Assembly: GCA_001314625.1 (NCBI GenBank)
Contig: LJSH01000001.1
Location: 682,001 to 746,000, forward strand
DNA from: Oceanicaulis sp. HLUCCA04
Lineage (GTDB): Bacteria > Pseudomonadota > Alphaproteobacteria > Caulobacterales > Maricaulaceae
Direction of reading: 5' to 3'
DNA: 64,000 bases
Shown: positions 51,881 to 61,087 of the stretch, in pieces
Numbering within the stretch: the first letter of the stretch is position 1
Layout: each line of letters begins with the position of its first letter
Translations under genes and position numbers: made by a program
The notes under the pieces: model-generated
Seen by the model: the letters and a program-made list of their open reading frames with translations, nothing else
The model's database searches: none
What the model was told of the DNA's origin: nothing

Positions 51881-53899
51881 TTGAACGAAACTTCCAACAT
51901 ACATGGCCCCTCGCTGAAGGCGGCCCAGGACAAGGTGATGGCGGGTTCGTTTGCCGAAGCGCTGGACCTGCTGGCTCCCGTGCTGGAGGCAGAACCCGGC
52001 CATGGCGAGGCGCTCTACATGACTGCGGTCTGCCAGCGCTATCTGGAACAGTTCGACAAGGCGCGCACCTGCCTGGAGACGCTCAAATCGGTGCAGCCGG
52101 AGTTTGGCCGCGCCTGGCAGGAAGAGGGCCACCTCCTTCGCGCTCAGGGTAATGCCGGACAAGCCTTGCAGGCCTATGCCCGCGCCTGTCAGTACAACCC
52201 CGCCCTGACCGCCAGCTGGTCAGCTCAGGCGGAGATTCTCACCGGTATGGGCCGCACTCACGAAGCCGCGCAGGCCCGCGCGCAGGGCGACAGGGTAGCA
52301 TTGCTGCCCAAGCCGCTGGTCGCGGTCATGAACCATCTCCATGAGGGCCGCCTGATCAGGGCTGAAACGCTCTGCCGCGACTTCCTCAAGGCCAATCCCC
52401 GGCATGTGGAGGGGATGCGCCTGCTGGCCGAAATCGGCATGCGCTTCAACGTCACCGATGATGCCGAGATCCTGCTGAAAAGCGCACTGGAGTTCGAGCC
52501 GGACAATATCCAGGTGCGGCTGGACTTAATTCAGGTGCTTCGCAAGCGTCAGAAATTCGCCGCCGCGCTGGAGCAGGCGCAATACCTCCGCGACAAGGAT
52601 CCGGCCAATCCCGTTTTCCTGTCCCATTACGCCATAGAGGCGATGCAGACGGGACATTACAAGCGCGCACTCGCAGCCTTTGACGGTGTGCTGAAAATGC
52701 TCCCCGGCGACCCGGCGACCCTCACCTCGCGCGGTCACGCGCTGAAAACCGCAGGCGAAACCGAAAAGGCCATCGCGTCTTACAAAGCGGCCATTGCCAG
52801 CCAGCCCGATCATGCCGACGCCTGGTATGCGCTGGCCAACCTCAAGACCTACAGCTTTTCAGATGATGAGCTGGCGGCCATGCAGGCCGCAGACGCCAGA
52901 GACACCCTGTCCCACGCCCAGCGCATCCATCTGAGCTTCGCCCTGGGCAAGGCACATGAAGACCGCAAGGACTATGAAAACGCCTTTGGCGCCTATGCGC
53001 GCGGCAATGATCTGAAGCGCCGCCAGACACGCTACACGTCCGACCAGATGGAGGAAGAACTGGAGGCGCAGAAAGCCATCTGCACCCCTGACCTGTTCGC
53101 CGCGCAGTCCGGCAAGGGCCACGAAGACCCCGCCCCCATCTTCATCGTCGGCCTGCCGCGCGCTGGCTCCACGCTGCTCGAACAGATACTGGCCTCGCAC
53201 AGCCAGGTTGACGGCACACTCGAGCTGCCCAACATCCTGTCGACCGCCCATTCCTTGCGCGGCCGTAACCGCTCGGACAGGACGCGCTATCCGCGCATTC
53301 TCCATGAGCTTGACGCCGGGGCGCTCGCCGATATGGGGCGGCGGTTCATTGAAGAAACCGCGATCCACCGCAAGGGCGCACCCTTCTTCACAGATAAAAT
53401 GCCCAATAATTTCCGGCATATCGCGCTGATCAAGCTGATCCTGCCCAATGCCAAGATCATCGATGCGCGCCGCCATCCGATGGCGTGCTGTTTCTCCGGC
53501 TTCAAGCAGCTTTTCGCCGAAGGGCAGGAATTTACCTACGGCCTTGAAGAAGTCGGGCGCTACTACCGCGCCTATGTGGACCTGATGGATCACTGGGACC
53601 GTGTGCTGCCCGGCGAAGTCCTGCGTGTCATCCATGAGGACGTCGTGGACGATATCGAAGGCCAGGTCCGCCGCATCCTCGATTTTTGCGGCCTGCCCTT
53701 CGAGCAGGCATGCGTCGACTTTCACAAGACAAGGCGCGAGGTGCGCACAGCCAGCTCAGAGCAGGTGCGCCAGCCGCTCTACCGCTCCGGGCTGGAACAA
53801 TGGAAGGCATTCGAACCCTTCCTGGACCCGCTGAAAAACGCGCTCGGCCCCGCGCTTGACGACTGGCGGCATGATTCTCCGCCGCCTACCCGCCCCTGA
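51881..53899 (+). CDS. TPR-repeat sulfotransferase family protein
   Basis: A 672-residue cytoplasmic protein. The N-terminal 370 residues are tetratricopeptide-like repeats (for example GSFAEALDLLAPVLEAEPGHGEALY). The C-terminal 270 residues are a sulfotransferase-type P-loop domain with FIVGLPRAGSTLLEQIL, the PAPS phosphosulfate-binding motif, and DARRHPMACCFSGFKQLF as the 3'-phosphate site, like tyrosylprotein sulfotransferases. The acceptor is unknown. The start is TTG at 51881, with GGCGGGA upstream; an ATG appears only at residue 20. The stop is 34 bases before the BCCT transporter gene, so they may be co-transcribed. Confidence 0.85.
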   Translation: MNETSNIHGPSLKAAQDKVMAGSFAEALDLLAPVLEAEPGHGEALYMTAVCQRYLEQFDKARTCLETLKSVQPEFGRAWQEEGHLLRAQGNAGQALQAYARACQYNPALTASWSAQAEILTGMGRTHEAAQARAQGDRVALLPKPLVAVMNHLHEGRLIRAETLCRDFLKANPRHVEGMRLLAEIGMRFNVTDDAEILLKSALEFEPDNIQVRLDLIQVLRKRQKFAAALEQAQYLRDKDPANPVFLSHYAIEAMQTGHYKRALAAFDGVLKMLPGDPATLTSRGHALKTAGETEKAIASYKAAIASQPDHADAWYALANLKTYSFSDDELAAMQAADARDTLSHAQRIHLSFALGKAHEDRKDYENAFGAYARGNDLKRRQTRYTSDQMEEELEAQKAICTPDLFAAQSGKGHEDPAPIFIVGLPRAGSTLLEQILASHSQVDGTLELPNILSTAHSLRGRNRSDRTRYPRILHELDAGALADMGRRFIEETAIHRKGAPFFTDKMPNNFRHIALIKLILPNAKIIDARRHPMACCFSGFKQLFAEGQEFTYGLEEVGRYYRAYVDLMDHWDRVLPGEVLRVIHEDVVDDIEGQVRRILDFCGLPFEQACVDFHKTRREVRTASSEQVRQPLYRSGLEQWKAFEPFLDPLKNALGPALDDWRHDSPPPTRP

Positions 53900-53933
53900 A
53901 CCCGAAACCCCGAGCTTCAAAAAAGGCCACGGC

Positions 53934-55889
53934 ATGAGCAGGCAAATTGAACCGGCTGTCTTTATACCCGCCGCCATTCTCGCCATTGGCGGGGTAGCCG
54001 CCGTTCTGATGGCGGGAGACCAGGCAGAATTCATCTTTGGCACTGCGAGAGAGTTCATCACCGAGAAAGCCGGCTGGGTCTATTCGGTCGGCATCGGCGC
54101 GTTTCTCATCGCGGCCCTGATCGTGGCCCTGTCCGACTGGGGACGCATCAAGCTCGGCCCGGATGACAGCGTGGCCGAATACAGCTTCATGCCGTGGTTT
54201 GCGATGCTGTTCTCGGCCGGCATGGGTATCGGGCTGATGTTCTTCTCGGTCTCCGAGCCGATCACCCACTACCTCACTCCGCCTGATGCTGCACCGGAAA
54301 CACAGGCCGCCGCACAGCAGGCCATGGTGCTGACCTTCTTTCACTGGGGCATCCATGCCTGGGCGGTCTATGTGATCGTGGGCCTGAGCCTGGCCTATTT
54401 CGCTTTTCGTCACGGCCTGCCGCTGACGATACGCTCCTCACTCTACCCGCTCATAGGCGACCGCATTTACGGGCCGATCGGGCATATCGTCGACATCATC
54501 GCTATACTCGGCACGCTTTTTGGGGTGGCGACATCGCTGGGTTATGGCGTCACCCAGATCAATGCCGGACTGAACACGCTTTTTGGCATCGACATTTCGG
54601 TGCAAGTTCAGATCGTGCTGATCGCTGTGATTACCGTGATGGCCACCACCTCGGTCCTGGCTGGCCTGGACAAGGGCATCAGACGGCTCTCGCAGATCAA
54701 TCTTTACCTCGCCATCGGCCTTCTGGCCTTCGTGCTGATCACGGGACCAACACTTTTCCTGATCGGGGCTTATGTCCAGAATATCGGCCATTATGTCGAT
54801 CAGCTGGCCACGCTGACATTCAATGTCGACGCGTATGGCGACGGCGTTTGGGTGAGCAACTGGACGCTGTTCTACTGGGGCTGGTGGATTTCCTGGTCGC
54901 CCTTCGTGGGCATGTTCATCGCGCGTATCTCGCGCGGGCGGACGGTGCGCGAATTCATTATCGGCGCGCTGTTCGCCCCCACCCTGTTCACCTTCCTGTG
55001 GATGACGGTGTACGGCAATTCCGCTCTGATGGCGGCCATGAGCGACGCTGCCAGCCCGATCATGGAGGCCGTGCGCGGCGGCCAGTCAGAGCTTGCCCTT
55101 TTCGCCCTGCTGGACACCTTGCCATTCGCCTCGATCACCTCGGTCATCGCCATCGTGCTGATCACGACATTTTTCGTAACCTCGTCAGATTCAGGGTCAC
55201 TGGTGAAATCGACTCTGGCGACGGGCGGTGCGCTGACACCGCCTGTATGGCAGCGACTGTTCTGGGCGCTGCTGGAAGGTGTGGTGGCTGCCGTGCTGCT
55301 CGTTGGCGGGGGGCTGGCCGCGCTGCAATCCGCCACGATTGCTGCCGCCCTGCCCTTCACCCTTGTCATCGGGCTGGCGTTTTTCGGACTGATCCGGGCA
55401 TGGTCCATGGAAACAGCCCGCAAGGCTGGTCAGGAAAGCGCGGCGCAAATGCCGGTGGAGGGTGTGGCCGTGCCCTGGAAAGTGCGCCTGCGCCTGATGT
55501 TCTCCCGGCCCGCCCCCGCCGAGGTGGAAAGCTGGATGGAACAGACGGCGAAAGCCGCATTCAATGAAGTCATCCCTGAGATGGAGAAGCTGGGTCACGG
55601 TGCGATCGTCGAGCGTGAGGGCGACCGGCTGTCCTTGCGCGTCAGCCATGGCGACGACCCCGACTTCATCTATGGCGTCGCGCTGAAAGCGTATGAGGCA
55701 AGCTCGGACGCCGAAATCGAACGCACCGACACTGATGACAATTCCTACGCGCGTGCTGAAGTGTTCCTGCGCGCCGGAGGGCGGCACTATGATGTGTTCG
55801 GGTATTCGAAGAACCAGCTCATCCGCGATCTGCTGCGCCATTATGAGCATCATCTGCAATGGCTGCACCACATGCAGCATGTCGGTTAG
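53934..55889 (+). CDS. BCCT family betaine/choline/carnitine transporter
   Basis: A 651-residue inner-membrane transporter with 12 helices. BCCT signatures are AGMGIGLMFFSVSEPITHY and WTLFYWGWWISWSPFVGMF, the latter holding the aromatic box that binds trimethylammonium groups. The about 150-residue cytoplasmic C-terminal tail resembles BetT-type proteins in which it senses osmotic state. The ATG at 53934 has AAAGG upstream. Imported compound may be choline, betaine, carnitine or taurine; the TauD-type gene 72 bases downstream hints at further oxidation of the import. Confidence 0.9.
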   Translation: MSRQIEPAVFIPAAILAIGGVAAVLMAGDQAEFIFGTAREFITEKAGWVYSVGIGAFLIAALIVALSDWGRIKLGPDDSVAEYSFMPWFAMLFSAGMGIGLMFFSVSEPITHYLTPPDAAPETQAAAQQAMVLTFFHWGIHAWAVYVIVGLSLAYFAFRHGLPLTIRSSLYPLIGDRIYGPIGHIVDIIAILGTLFGVATSLGYGVTQINAGLNTLFGIDISVQVQIVLIAVITVMATTSVLAGLDKGIRRLSQINLYLAIGLLAFVLITGPTLFLIGAYVQNIGHYVDQLATLTFNVDAYGDGVWVSNWTLFYWGWWISWSPFVGMFIARISRGRTVREFIIGALFAPTLFTFLWMTVYGNSALMAAMSDAASPIMEAVRGGQSELALFALLDTLPFASITSVIAIVLITTFFVTSSDSGSLVKSTLATGGALTPPVWQRLFWALLEGVVAAVLLVGGGLAALQSATIAAALPFTLVIGLAFFGLIRAWSMETARKAGQESAAQMPVEGVAVPWKVRLRLMFSRPAPAEVESWMEQTAKAAFNEVIPEMEKLGHGAIVEREGDRLSLRVSHGDDPDFIYGVALKAYEASSDAEIERTDTDDNSYARAEVFLRAGGRHYDVFGYSKNQLIRDLLRHYEHHLQWLHHMQHVG

Positions 55890-55961
55890 GCTGGGTCAGC
55901 CAGCTTGACCTTGGCTCCACCCGCTTGCAGCCTTGCGCAGAAAAGCGGGAGGAGACCGGCC

Positions 55962-56810
55962 ATGGCCGTAAACGCAATGTCTGTAACGCCGTCAGGCAAG
56001 GCACTGGGCGCAAGCGTGACCGGGGTCGACCTGTCAAAGCCTCTGAGCACCGAAGACGTAGCCGCCATCCGGTCAGCCTGGCTGGAGCATCTGGTGCTAG
56101 CCTTTCCCGGCCAGAAAATGAACCACGCCGATCTGGAGCGCTTCACACAATATTTCGGGCCTTTTGGCGATGATCCCTTCATCGCGCCGATCGACGGCCA
56201 TCCCCACATTATCGAGGTGAAGCGCGAGGCAAACGAGAAAGCCTCTGTTTTTGCCGCCGCCTGGCACTCGGACTGGAGCTTTCAGGACACGCCGCCCGCC
56301 GGCACCATACTGCACTCGAAGATCACCCCGCCAAAGGGCGGCGACACGCTCTTCTGCAACGGCTATGCCGCCTATGAAGCGCTATCAGACGACATGAAAG
56401 CAAAGCTGGAAGGGCTGGAGGCCATCCATTCAGCGGCGCTCGCCTATGCGCCGGATGGCGTCTATGGCGCCAATGACGCGAAAGACCGCTCGATGACGAT
56501 TCGGGCTTCGGACGATGCCCGCAACACGAAAACCCACCCCATCGTGCGCGTACACCCCGAAACGGGCCGCAAGACGCTTTTCATCAATCCGGGCTATGTG
56601 AAGACGGTGAAGGGCCTGACAGATGAGGAGGCCTTCTTCCTGCTGGTCGAGCTTTATGGCGTCACCCATGACGAGCGCTTCGTCTACCGCCACCAATGGG
56701 AGCCGGACATGCTGCTCATGTGGGACAATCGCTGCACCCAGCACATGGCAACTGGCGGCTATGACGGCCATGCCCGCCTGATGCACCGCACCACGGTAGC
56801 TGGGCCGTAG
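55962..56810 (+). CDS. TauD/TfdA family 2-oxoglutarate dioxygenase
   Basis: A 282-residue Fe(II)/2-oxoglutarate oxygenase. His102-x-Asp104 in WHSDWSF and the distal His in DNRCTQHMA form the facial triad; Arg in GHARLMHRTTV binds 2-oxoglutarate. The layout matches TauD, which frees sulfite from taurine, but the same fold hydroxylates gamma-butyrobetaine, alpha-keto acids and others. ATG 55962 has GGAGGAG seven bases upstream. Placed right after a BCCT transporter, it may oxidise the imported substrate; this is inference. Confidence 0.85.
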   Translation: MAVNAMSVTPSGKALGASVTGVDLSKPLSTEDVAAIRSAWLEHLVLAFPGQKMNHADLERFTQYFGPFGDDPFIAPIDGHPHIIEVKREANEKASVFAAAWHSDWSFQDTPPAGTILHSKITPPKGGDTLFCNGYAAYEALSDDMKAKLEGLEAIHSAALAYAPDGVYGANDAKDRSMTIRASDDARNTKTHPIVRVHPETGRKTLFINPGYVKTVKGLTDEEAFFLLVELYGVTHDERFVYRHQWEPDMLLMWDNRCTQHMATGGYDGHARLMHRTTVAGP

Positions 56811-56835
56811 CGAGAATTCGCTTCCGCGGTGGTCA

Positions 56836-56968
56836 GCTTTCCTCCCCCGTTTACGGGGGGTGAGACGCGTAGCGGCGAACGGCAGCGTAGGCGAGACGGA
56901 GGGGGGAGTGTCAGTCCATTCCCCCCCCTCGCCGCTTCGCGGCACTCCCCCCGCAAGCGGGGGGAGAA
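56836..56968. repeat. GC-rich palindromes between convergent genes
   Basis: Two inverted elements, CCTCCCCCGTTTACGGGGG near 56841 and CTCCCCCCGCAAGCGGGGGG near 56945, with GCGTAGCGGCGAACGGCAG between. They lie between the 3' ends of the TauD-type gene and the lipoprotein gene and may serve as terminators for both. Confidence 0.65.
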
Positions 56969-56980
56969 ACCCCTACGCTT

Positions 56981-57946
56981 CTACGGCTTTACGAACCGCA
57001 GGGTCATGCGGTCACTTTCGCCGATGGCCTGCATGGCTTCACGGGTGTCCTCGCCACCACCAACGGACGGTGGCAACATCCATACACCCATCTCGTAATC
57101 GGCCGTGTCGTTCGGATTGGCATTGATGTCAGACGACGCGTCGAGAACGAAGCCGCGCGCTTCGAAAGCTGCGATCACATCGGCCTCGCGCAGGTAACCA
57201 CGCGAGCCATCGGCGCGCTCATCAGTTTCATCGGCAGGGGCGCGGTGCTGAACAACACCGACAACACCGCCCGGCTCAAGCAGCGTCCAGGCATCATCCA
57301 CCGCCGTGTCCAGCATGCCAAAGCGGGCCAGATTGTGCAGGGCGCGGATATAAAGCACCACGTCCGCTGAACCCGCAGCGCTCTCAGGGATCGAGCCGAA
57401 GGTGTAGCCGCCCTGCGCCGGGCCGCCCCATTCTGCTGCCACGCCGGGGAAGCTGGCTTCCCAGCCTTCCAGGTTTGCGCGCTGCTCCTCGCTGATGTTC
57501 GGGAAAAGCTGCTCGAACACGCTCATCGGATAGTTGAGGCCGTAATACTCACCCTCGGCTGCCAGCCAGGGAGCCAGGATGCGGCCATACCAGCCACCGC
57601 CGGGCAGCGCCTCGACCACGGTGTCATCGGCTTCGACGCCGAAGAATTCCAGCGTCTCAGCCGGATTGCGGTACTGGTCGCGCGCCCGGTCGTCCTCGCG
57701 GCGCGGATCGGCCAGAACCTGCTCCAGAGAAGGGGCGTCCATCGACGCGTCCACTTCGTCCTCGACAGACCCGGCCAGGTCCTCGACAGACTCAACGGCG
57801 TCATCTGCCATGTCGGTAGCGGTATCTGCCGCTGACTCCATGGCATCACCTGTCTGGTCAACAGCGTCATCAGCATTCTCAGGCGCCTCGCCATTGCAGG
57901 CAGACAGAAGGGCCAGGCTGGCGACACTCGTCAGAAGTACACGCAT
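56981..57946 (-). CDS. Methyltransferase-fold lipoprotein (COG4798-like)
   Basis: The 321-residue protein has a lipoprotein signal (MRVLLTSVASLALLSAC, lipidated Cys17), an acidic Asp/Ala/Glu-rich linker (about 20-80) and a class I methyltransferase-like domain: VEALPGGGWYGRILAPWL as a nucleotide-type loop and VVLYIRALHNLARFG further on. Such predicted methyltransferases with secretion signals exist in marine alphaproteobacteria. S-adenosylmethionine is not expected in the periplasm, so the activity is unclear. It is convergent with the TauD-type gene and about 85 bases downstream of xseA. Confidence 0.72.
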   Translation of the reverse strand: MRVLLTSVASLALLSACNGEAPENADDAVDQTGDAMESAADTATDMADDAVESVEDLAGSVEDEVDASMDAPSLEQVLADPRREDDRARDQYRNPAETLEFFGVEADDTVVEALPGGGWYGRILAPWLAAEGEYYGLNYPMSVFEQLFPNISEEQRANLEGWEASFPGVAAEWGGPAQGGYTFGSIPESAAGSADVVLYIRALHNLARFGMLDTAVDDAWTLLEPGGVVGVVQHRAPADETDERADGSRGYLREADVIAAFEARGFVLDASSDINANPNDTADYEMGVWMLPPSVGGGEDTREAMQAIGESDRMTLRFVKP

Positions 57947-58031
57947 GTATCAATCTCCATGATCAGGTCCGGGGGGCGGACCGTCACCGTGAGATGTAGC
58001 ACGCAATGCGGCGCGCGGGCAGCGGTATCGG

Positions 58032-59462
58032 CTAAAAAAGCGAACCTTGGTGCGTCGTACCGCCTTTTGGCGGTCTTGCCTTGGATGGCGGCTTCTTCTG
58101 GCGCGGCGGGGCTGCGCCACCGGCAATCGCCGCAGCCCGATCACCATCGTGCAGACGCAAGGTGACGGCGTCGCCCGGTGCCAGACCATCGGCAGAGCGC
58201 ACCAGCTTTCCGCTCGCATCCTCGATGATCGCGTAACCGCGCTTGAGGACATTATGATAAGAGAGCGCCTCAAGCGTGGAGGTCAGCGCCGCCAGCCTGC
58301 GGCCATCATCGCCAAGCCTTCGCAGCTTGGCCGCGCGCATGCGTTCACCGGCCTGTGCGAGCCTCTGGCGGCGTTCGGTGATTTCGCGTTTGAGCGCCAG
58401 CGGACGCAGCTGCACCGACAGGCGCTCCAGCGTGCCGCGCCGCCGCTCAATGCCCAGCGTCAGCCCGCGCACGAGCGCTTCGTGGGCATAATCGAGCCGC
58501 TGGCGCGCATCGCCCAGCAAGCTTTCCGGGCGGGGCAAGCCGCGCGAGGCGGAGCGCAGATCGGACTCCTTGCGCTGGACCGTGCGCATCAAGGCCCCGG
58601 ACAAACGCCCGCGCGCGCCCTCGATGCGCTCCAGCAGTTCGCGGCGTACCGGCACGGCGATTTCTGCGGCGCCTGTGGGCGTCGGCGCGCGCCGGTCGGA
58701 CGCAAAATCGATCAGCGTGGTATCGGTCTCGTGGCCGACCGCGGAGATCAGTGGAATCTCCGAGCCCGCCGCCGCGCGCACCACTATCTCCTCGTTGAAC
58801 GCCCACAGATCCTCTACAGAGCCGCCGCCGCGCGCAACGATCAGCACGTCCGGGCGCGGCACCGGCCCGCCGGGTTCAAGCGCGTTGAAACCTTCAATGC
58901 CGGCAGCGATCTGGGCAGCAGCCCCCTCGCCCTGCACCAGGACCGGCCAGATCAGCACATGCACCGGAAACCGGTCATCCAGCCGATGAAGAATATCGCG
59001 GATCACCGCGCCGGTGGGCGATGTCACCACGCCGACCACGCGCGGCAGATAGGGGATGGCGCGCTTGCGTTCGGGCGCGAACAGGCCTTCGCCCGCCAGC
59101 TTGCGCTTGCGCTCTTCGAGCAGCGCCATCAGCGCGCCCGCGCCCGCGGGCTCCATACGCTCAATGATGATCTGGTATTTGGACCGGCCGGGGAAGGTGG
59201 AGAGCCGCCCCTCGCAGATCACCTCCAGCCCCTCTTCAGGGCGGAAGGAAAGCCCCGCGACCACGCCTTTCCACATCACCCCGTCAATGACGGCTTCGGC
59301 GTCTTTCAGGTCGAGATACATGTGGCCCGATTTGGGGATGGTCACCCGGCCGAGTTCCCCGCGCACGCGTACATGGCCGTACTCTGTCTCCACCGTGCGT
59401 TTGAGCGCGCGGGCAAGATCGGAGACGGAGTATTCGGGCGTGTTGGCTAGATCGGTCATCAA
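58032..59462 (-). CDS. xseA: Exodeoxyribonuclease VII large subunit
   Basis: The catalytic subunit of a single-strand DNA exonuclease in repair. The 476-residue protein has an N-terminal OB fold (about 10-100, SVSDLARALKRTVETEYGHVRVRGELG), the catalytic domain with IARGGGSVEDLWAFNEE and SAVGHETDTTLIDFASDRRAPTP, and a coiled coil plus C-terminal tail. The first codons may be ATG 59462 or the next one. XseB is not in the window. It is divergent from purD. Confidence 0.95.
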   Translation of the reverse strand: MMTDLANTPEYSVSDLARALKRTVETEYGHVRVRGELGRVTIPKSGHMYLDLKDAEAVIDGVMWKGVVAGLSFRPEEGLEVICEGRLSTFPGRSKYQIIIERMEPAGAGALMALLEERKRKLAGEGLFAPERKRAIPYLPRVVGVVTSPTGAVIRDILHRLDDRFPVHVLIWPVLVQGEGAAAQIAAGIEGFNALEPGGPVPRPDVLIVARGGGSVEDLWAFNEEIVVRAAAGSEIPLISAVGHETDTTLIDFASDRRAPTPTGAAEIAVPVRRELLERIEGARGRLSGALMRTVQRKESDLRSASRGLPRPESLLGDARQRLDYAHEALVRGLTLGIERRRGTLERLSVQLRPLALKREITERRQRLAQAGERMRAAKLRRLGDDGRRLAALTSTLEALSYHNVLKRGYAIIEDASGKLVRSADGLAPGDAVTLRLHDGDRAAAIAGGAAPPRQKKPPSKARPPKGGTTHQGSLF

Positions 59463-59574
59463 GGGTCCGGGTGAGTCGGCGTGTCCCCAACCTAGCGCGG
59501 ATGCGCCGCCATGGTCGACAAACCGTGCGCACCGCCGCTAAGACACGGCGCTGCTAACCGTAACAGGACCGGCC

Positions 59575-60858
59575 ATGAACATTCTGATTATCGGCTCGGG
59601 CGGGCGCGAGCATGCGCTGGCCTGGAAAATCGCGCAGAGCCCGCTCGTCGACACGATCTGGTGTGCGCCCGGCAGTCCGGCCATGGACCTTTTGGGCCCG
59701 TGCTTTGATGTCGCCGCCGACGATGTGGATGCTCTGATAAAGCTCGCCCTGCAACTGGAGCCTGACCTGATCGTAGTCGGCCCCGAAGCGCCGCTGGCCA
59801 AGGGGTTGGCCGATTACTTACGCGCACGCGGGTTTGACGTATTCGGGCCGTCACAGGCGGCTGCCCAGCTGGAAGCCTCCAAGGGTTTTGCCAAGGACCG
59901 CATGGCCGCCTATGGCGTGCCTACCGCGCGCTATGGCCGGTTCACAGAGCTCGCCGCCGCCAAGGCTTTCCTGGATACGCTTGAGGCTCCCTTCGTGCTC
60001 AAAGCCGATGGCCTTGCCGCCGGCAAGGGCGTGGTGATTGCCGCGACCCGCGAGGAAGCCGACGCCGAGCTGGCCGACATGCTCTCTGGCAGGTTTGGCG
60101 ATGCCTCCTCGGAGATCATCATCGAGGAATTCATGGAGGGCGAGGAAGCCTCCATCTTCGTCCTGACCGACGGCATCAATTTTCTCACCCTCCCGCCTGC
60201 GCAGGACCACAAGCGCATCGGTGATGGCGATACCGGCCCCAATACCGGCGGGATGGGCGCCTATGCCCCCGCGCCGGTGATGACGCCCGCGCTCATGCAG
60301 CGCGTCGAGGACGAGATCACCGTGCCGATGCTGCGCGGCATGGCGGGCGATGGCATGCCCTATCGCGGCGTGCTCTATATCGGTGTCATGGTGACGCCGG
60401 ATGGCCCCAAGGTCGTCGAGTTCAACTGCCGCTTTGGCGACCCTGAATGCCAGGTGCTGATGATGCAGATGGAGGCCGACATCGTCCCGGCCCTGCTTGC
60501 CTGCTCTACCGGCGGCATGCGCGCGCGCGAATTTACCCAGCTTCTTCCTGTCGAGGCCAACCCCAAGCCTGCCGTGACCGTGGTGATCGCCGCGCCCGGC
60601 TATCCCGGCACGCCAGAGAAGGGGGCGGTGATCAGGAACCTGCACCATGCCGGCCATGGCGAAGAGGTGATGATCTTCCACGCCGGGACGGCGCTAGACG
60701 CAGACGGCAATTTCATCGCCAATGGCGGGCGCGTGCTGAACGTGACGGCGACCGGCGAGAGCTTGCGCGAAGCGGTGGACCGGGCCTATGCGGCCATTGA
60801 CCAGATCGACTGGCCGCAAGGCGTCTACCGGCGCGATATCGGCTGGCGGGCGCTCTAG
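59575..60858 (+). CDS. purD: Phosphoribosylamine-glycine ligase
   Basis: The second step of purine synthesis: joins phosphoribosylamine and glycine using ATP. The 427-residue ATP-grasp protein starts MNILIIGSGGREHALAWKIAQ, the GAR-synthetase signature, with APLAKGLADYLRARG, ADGLAAGKGV and NCRFGDPECQVLM further on. The length is normal. It is divergent from xseA, a common alphaproteobacterial arrangement. Confidence 0.96.
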   Translation: MNILIIGSGGREHALAWKIAQSPLVDTIWCAPGSPAMDLLGPCFDVAADDVDALIKLALQLEPDLIVVGPEAPLAKGLADYLRARGFDVFGPSQAAAQLEASKGFAKDRMAAYGVPTARYGRFTELAAAKAFLDTLEAPFVLKADGLAAGKGVVIAATREEADAELADMLSGRFGDASSEIIIEEFMEGEEASIFVLTDGINFLTLPPAQDHKRIGDGDTGPNTGGMGAYAPAPVMTPALMQRVEDEITVPMLRGMAGDGMPYRGVLYIGVMVTPDGPKVVEFNCRFGDPECQVLMMQMEADIVPALLACSTGGMRAREFTQLLPVEANPKPAVTVVIAAPGYPGTPEKGAVIRNLHHAGHGEEVMIFHAGTALDADGNFIANGGRVLNVTATGESLREAVDRAYAAIDQIDWPQGVYRRDIGWRAL

Positions 60859-60929
60859 GATCTTGGTGACGTTCCGCCCATCCGGGCTGCGCGCCGATGC
60901 GCCAGTTCGGCCCCGTCAGAGGCCACAAG

Positions 60930-61024
60930 GATAAAGCCGGGTTCCCGGGCTTGACCCGGGATCCATGTTTGCGGCCATTGAATATCCCCATGGGTCCCGG
61001 CTCGGGGGCCGGGACCCCGGCGGA
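60930..61024. repeat. Palindromic intergenic repeat, family B reversed
   Basis: GCCGGGTTCCCGGGCTTGACCCGGGATCCATG and, after a spacer, GGGTCCCGGCTCGGGGGCCGGGACCCC. The first arm is the reverse complement of the left arm at 39061. It lies between the convergent ends of purD and tatC. Confidence 0.7.
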
Positions 61025-61087
61025 AAAGCCAATGAATTCTGGGCTACTGCCTCAAGCAGGAGCGACGAGGCGAAGAGACAAAAACCC

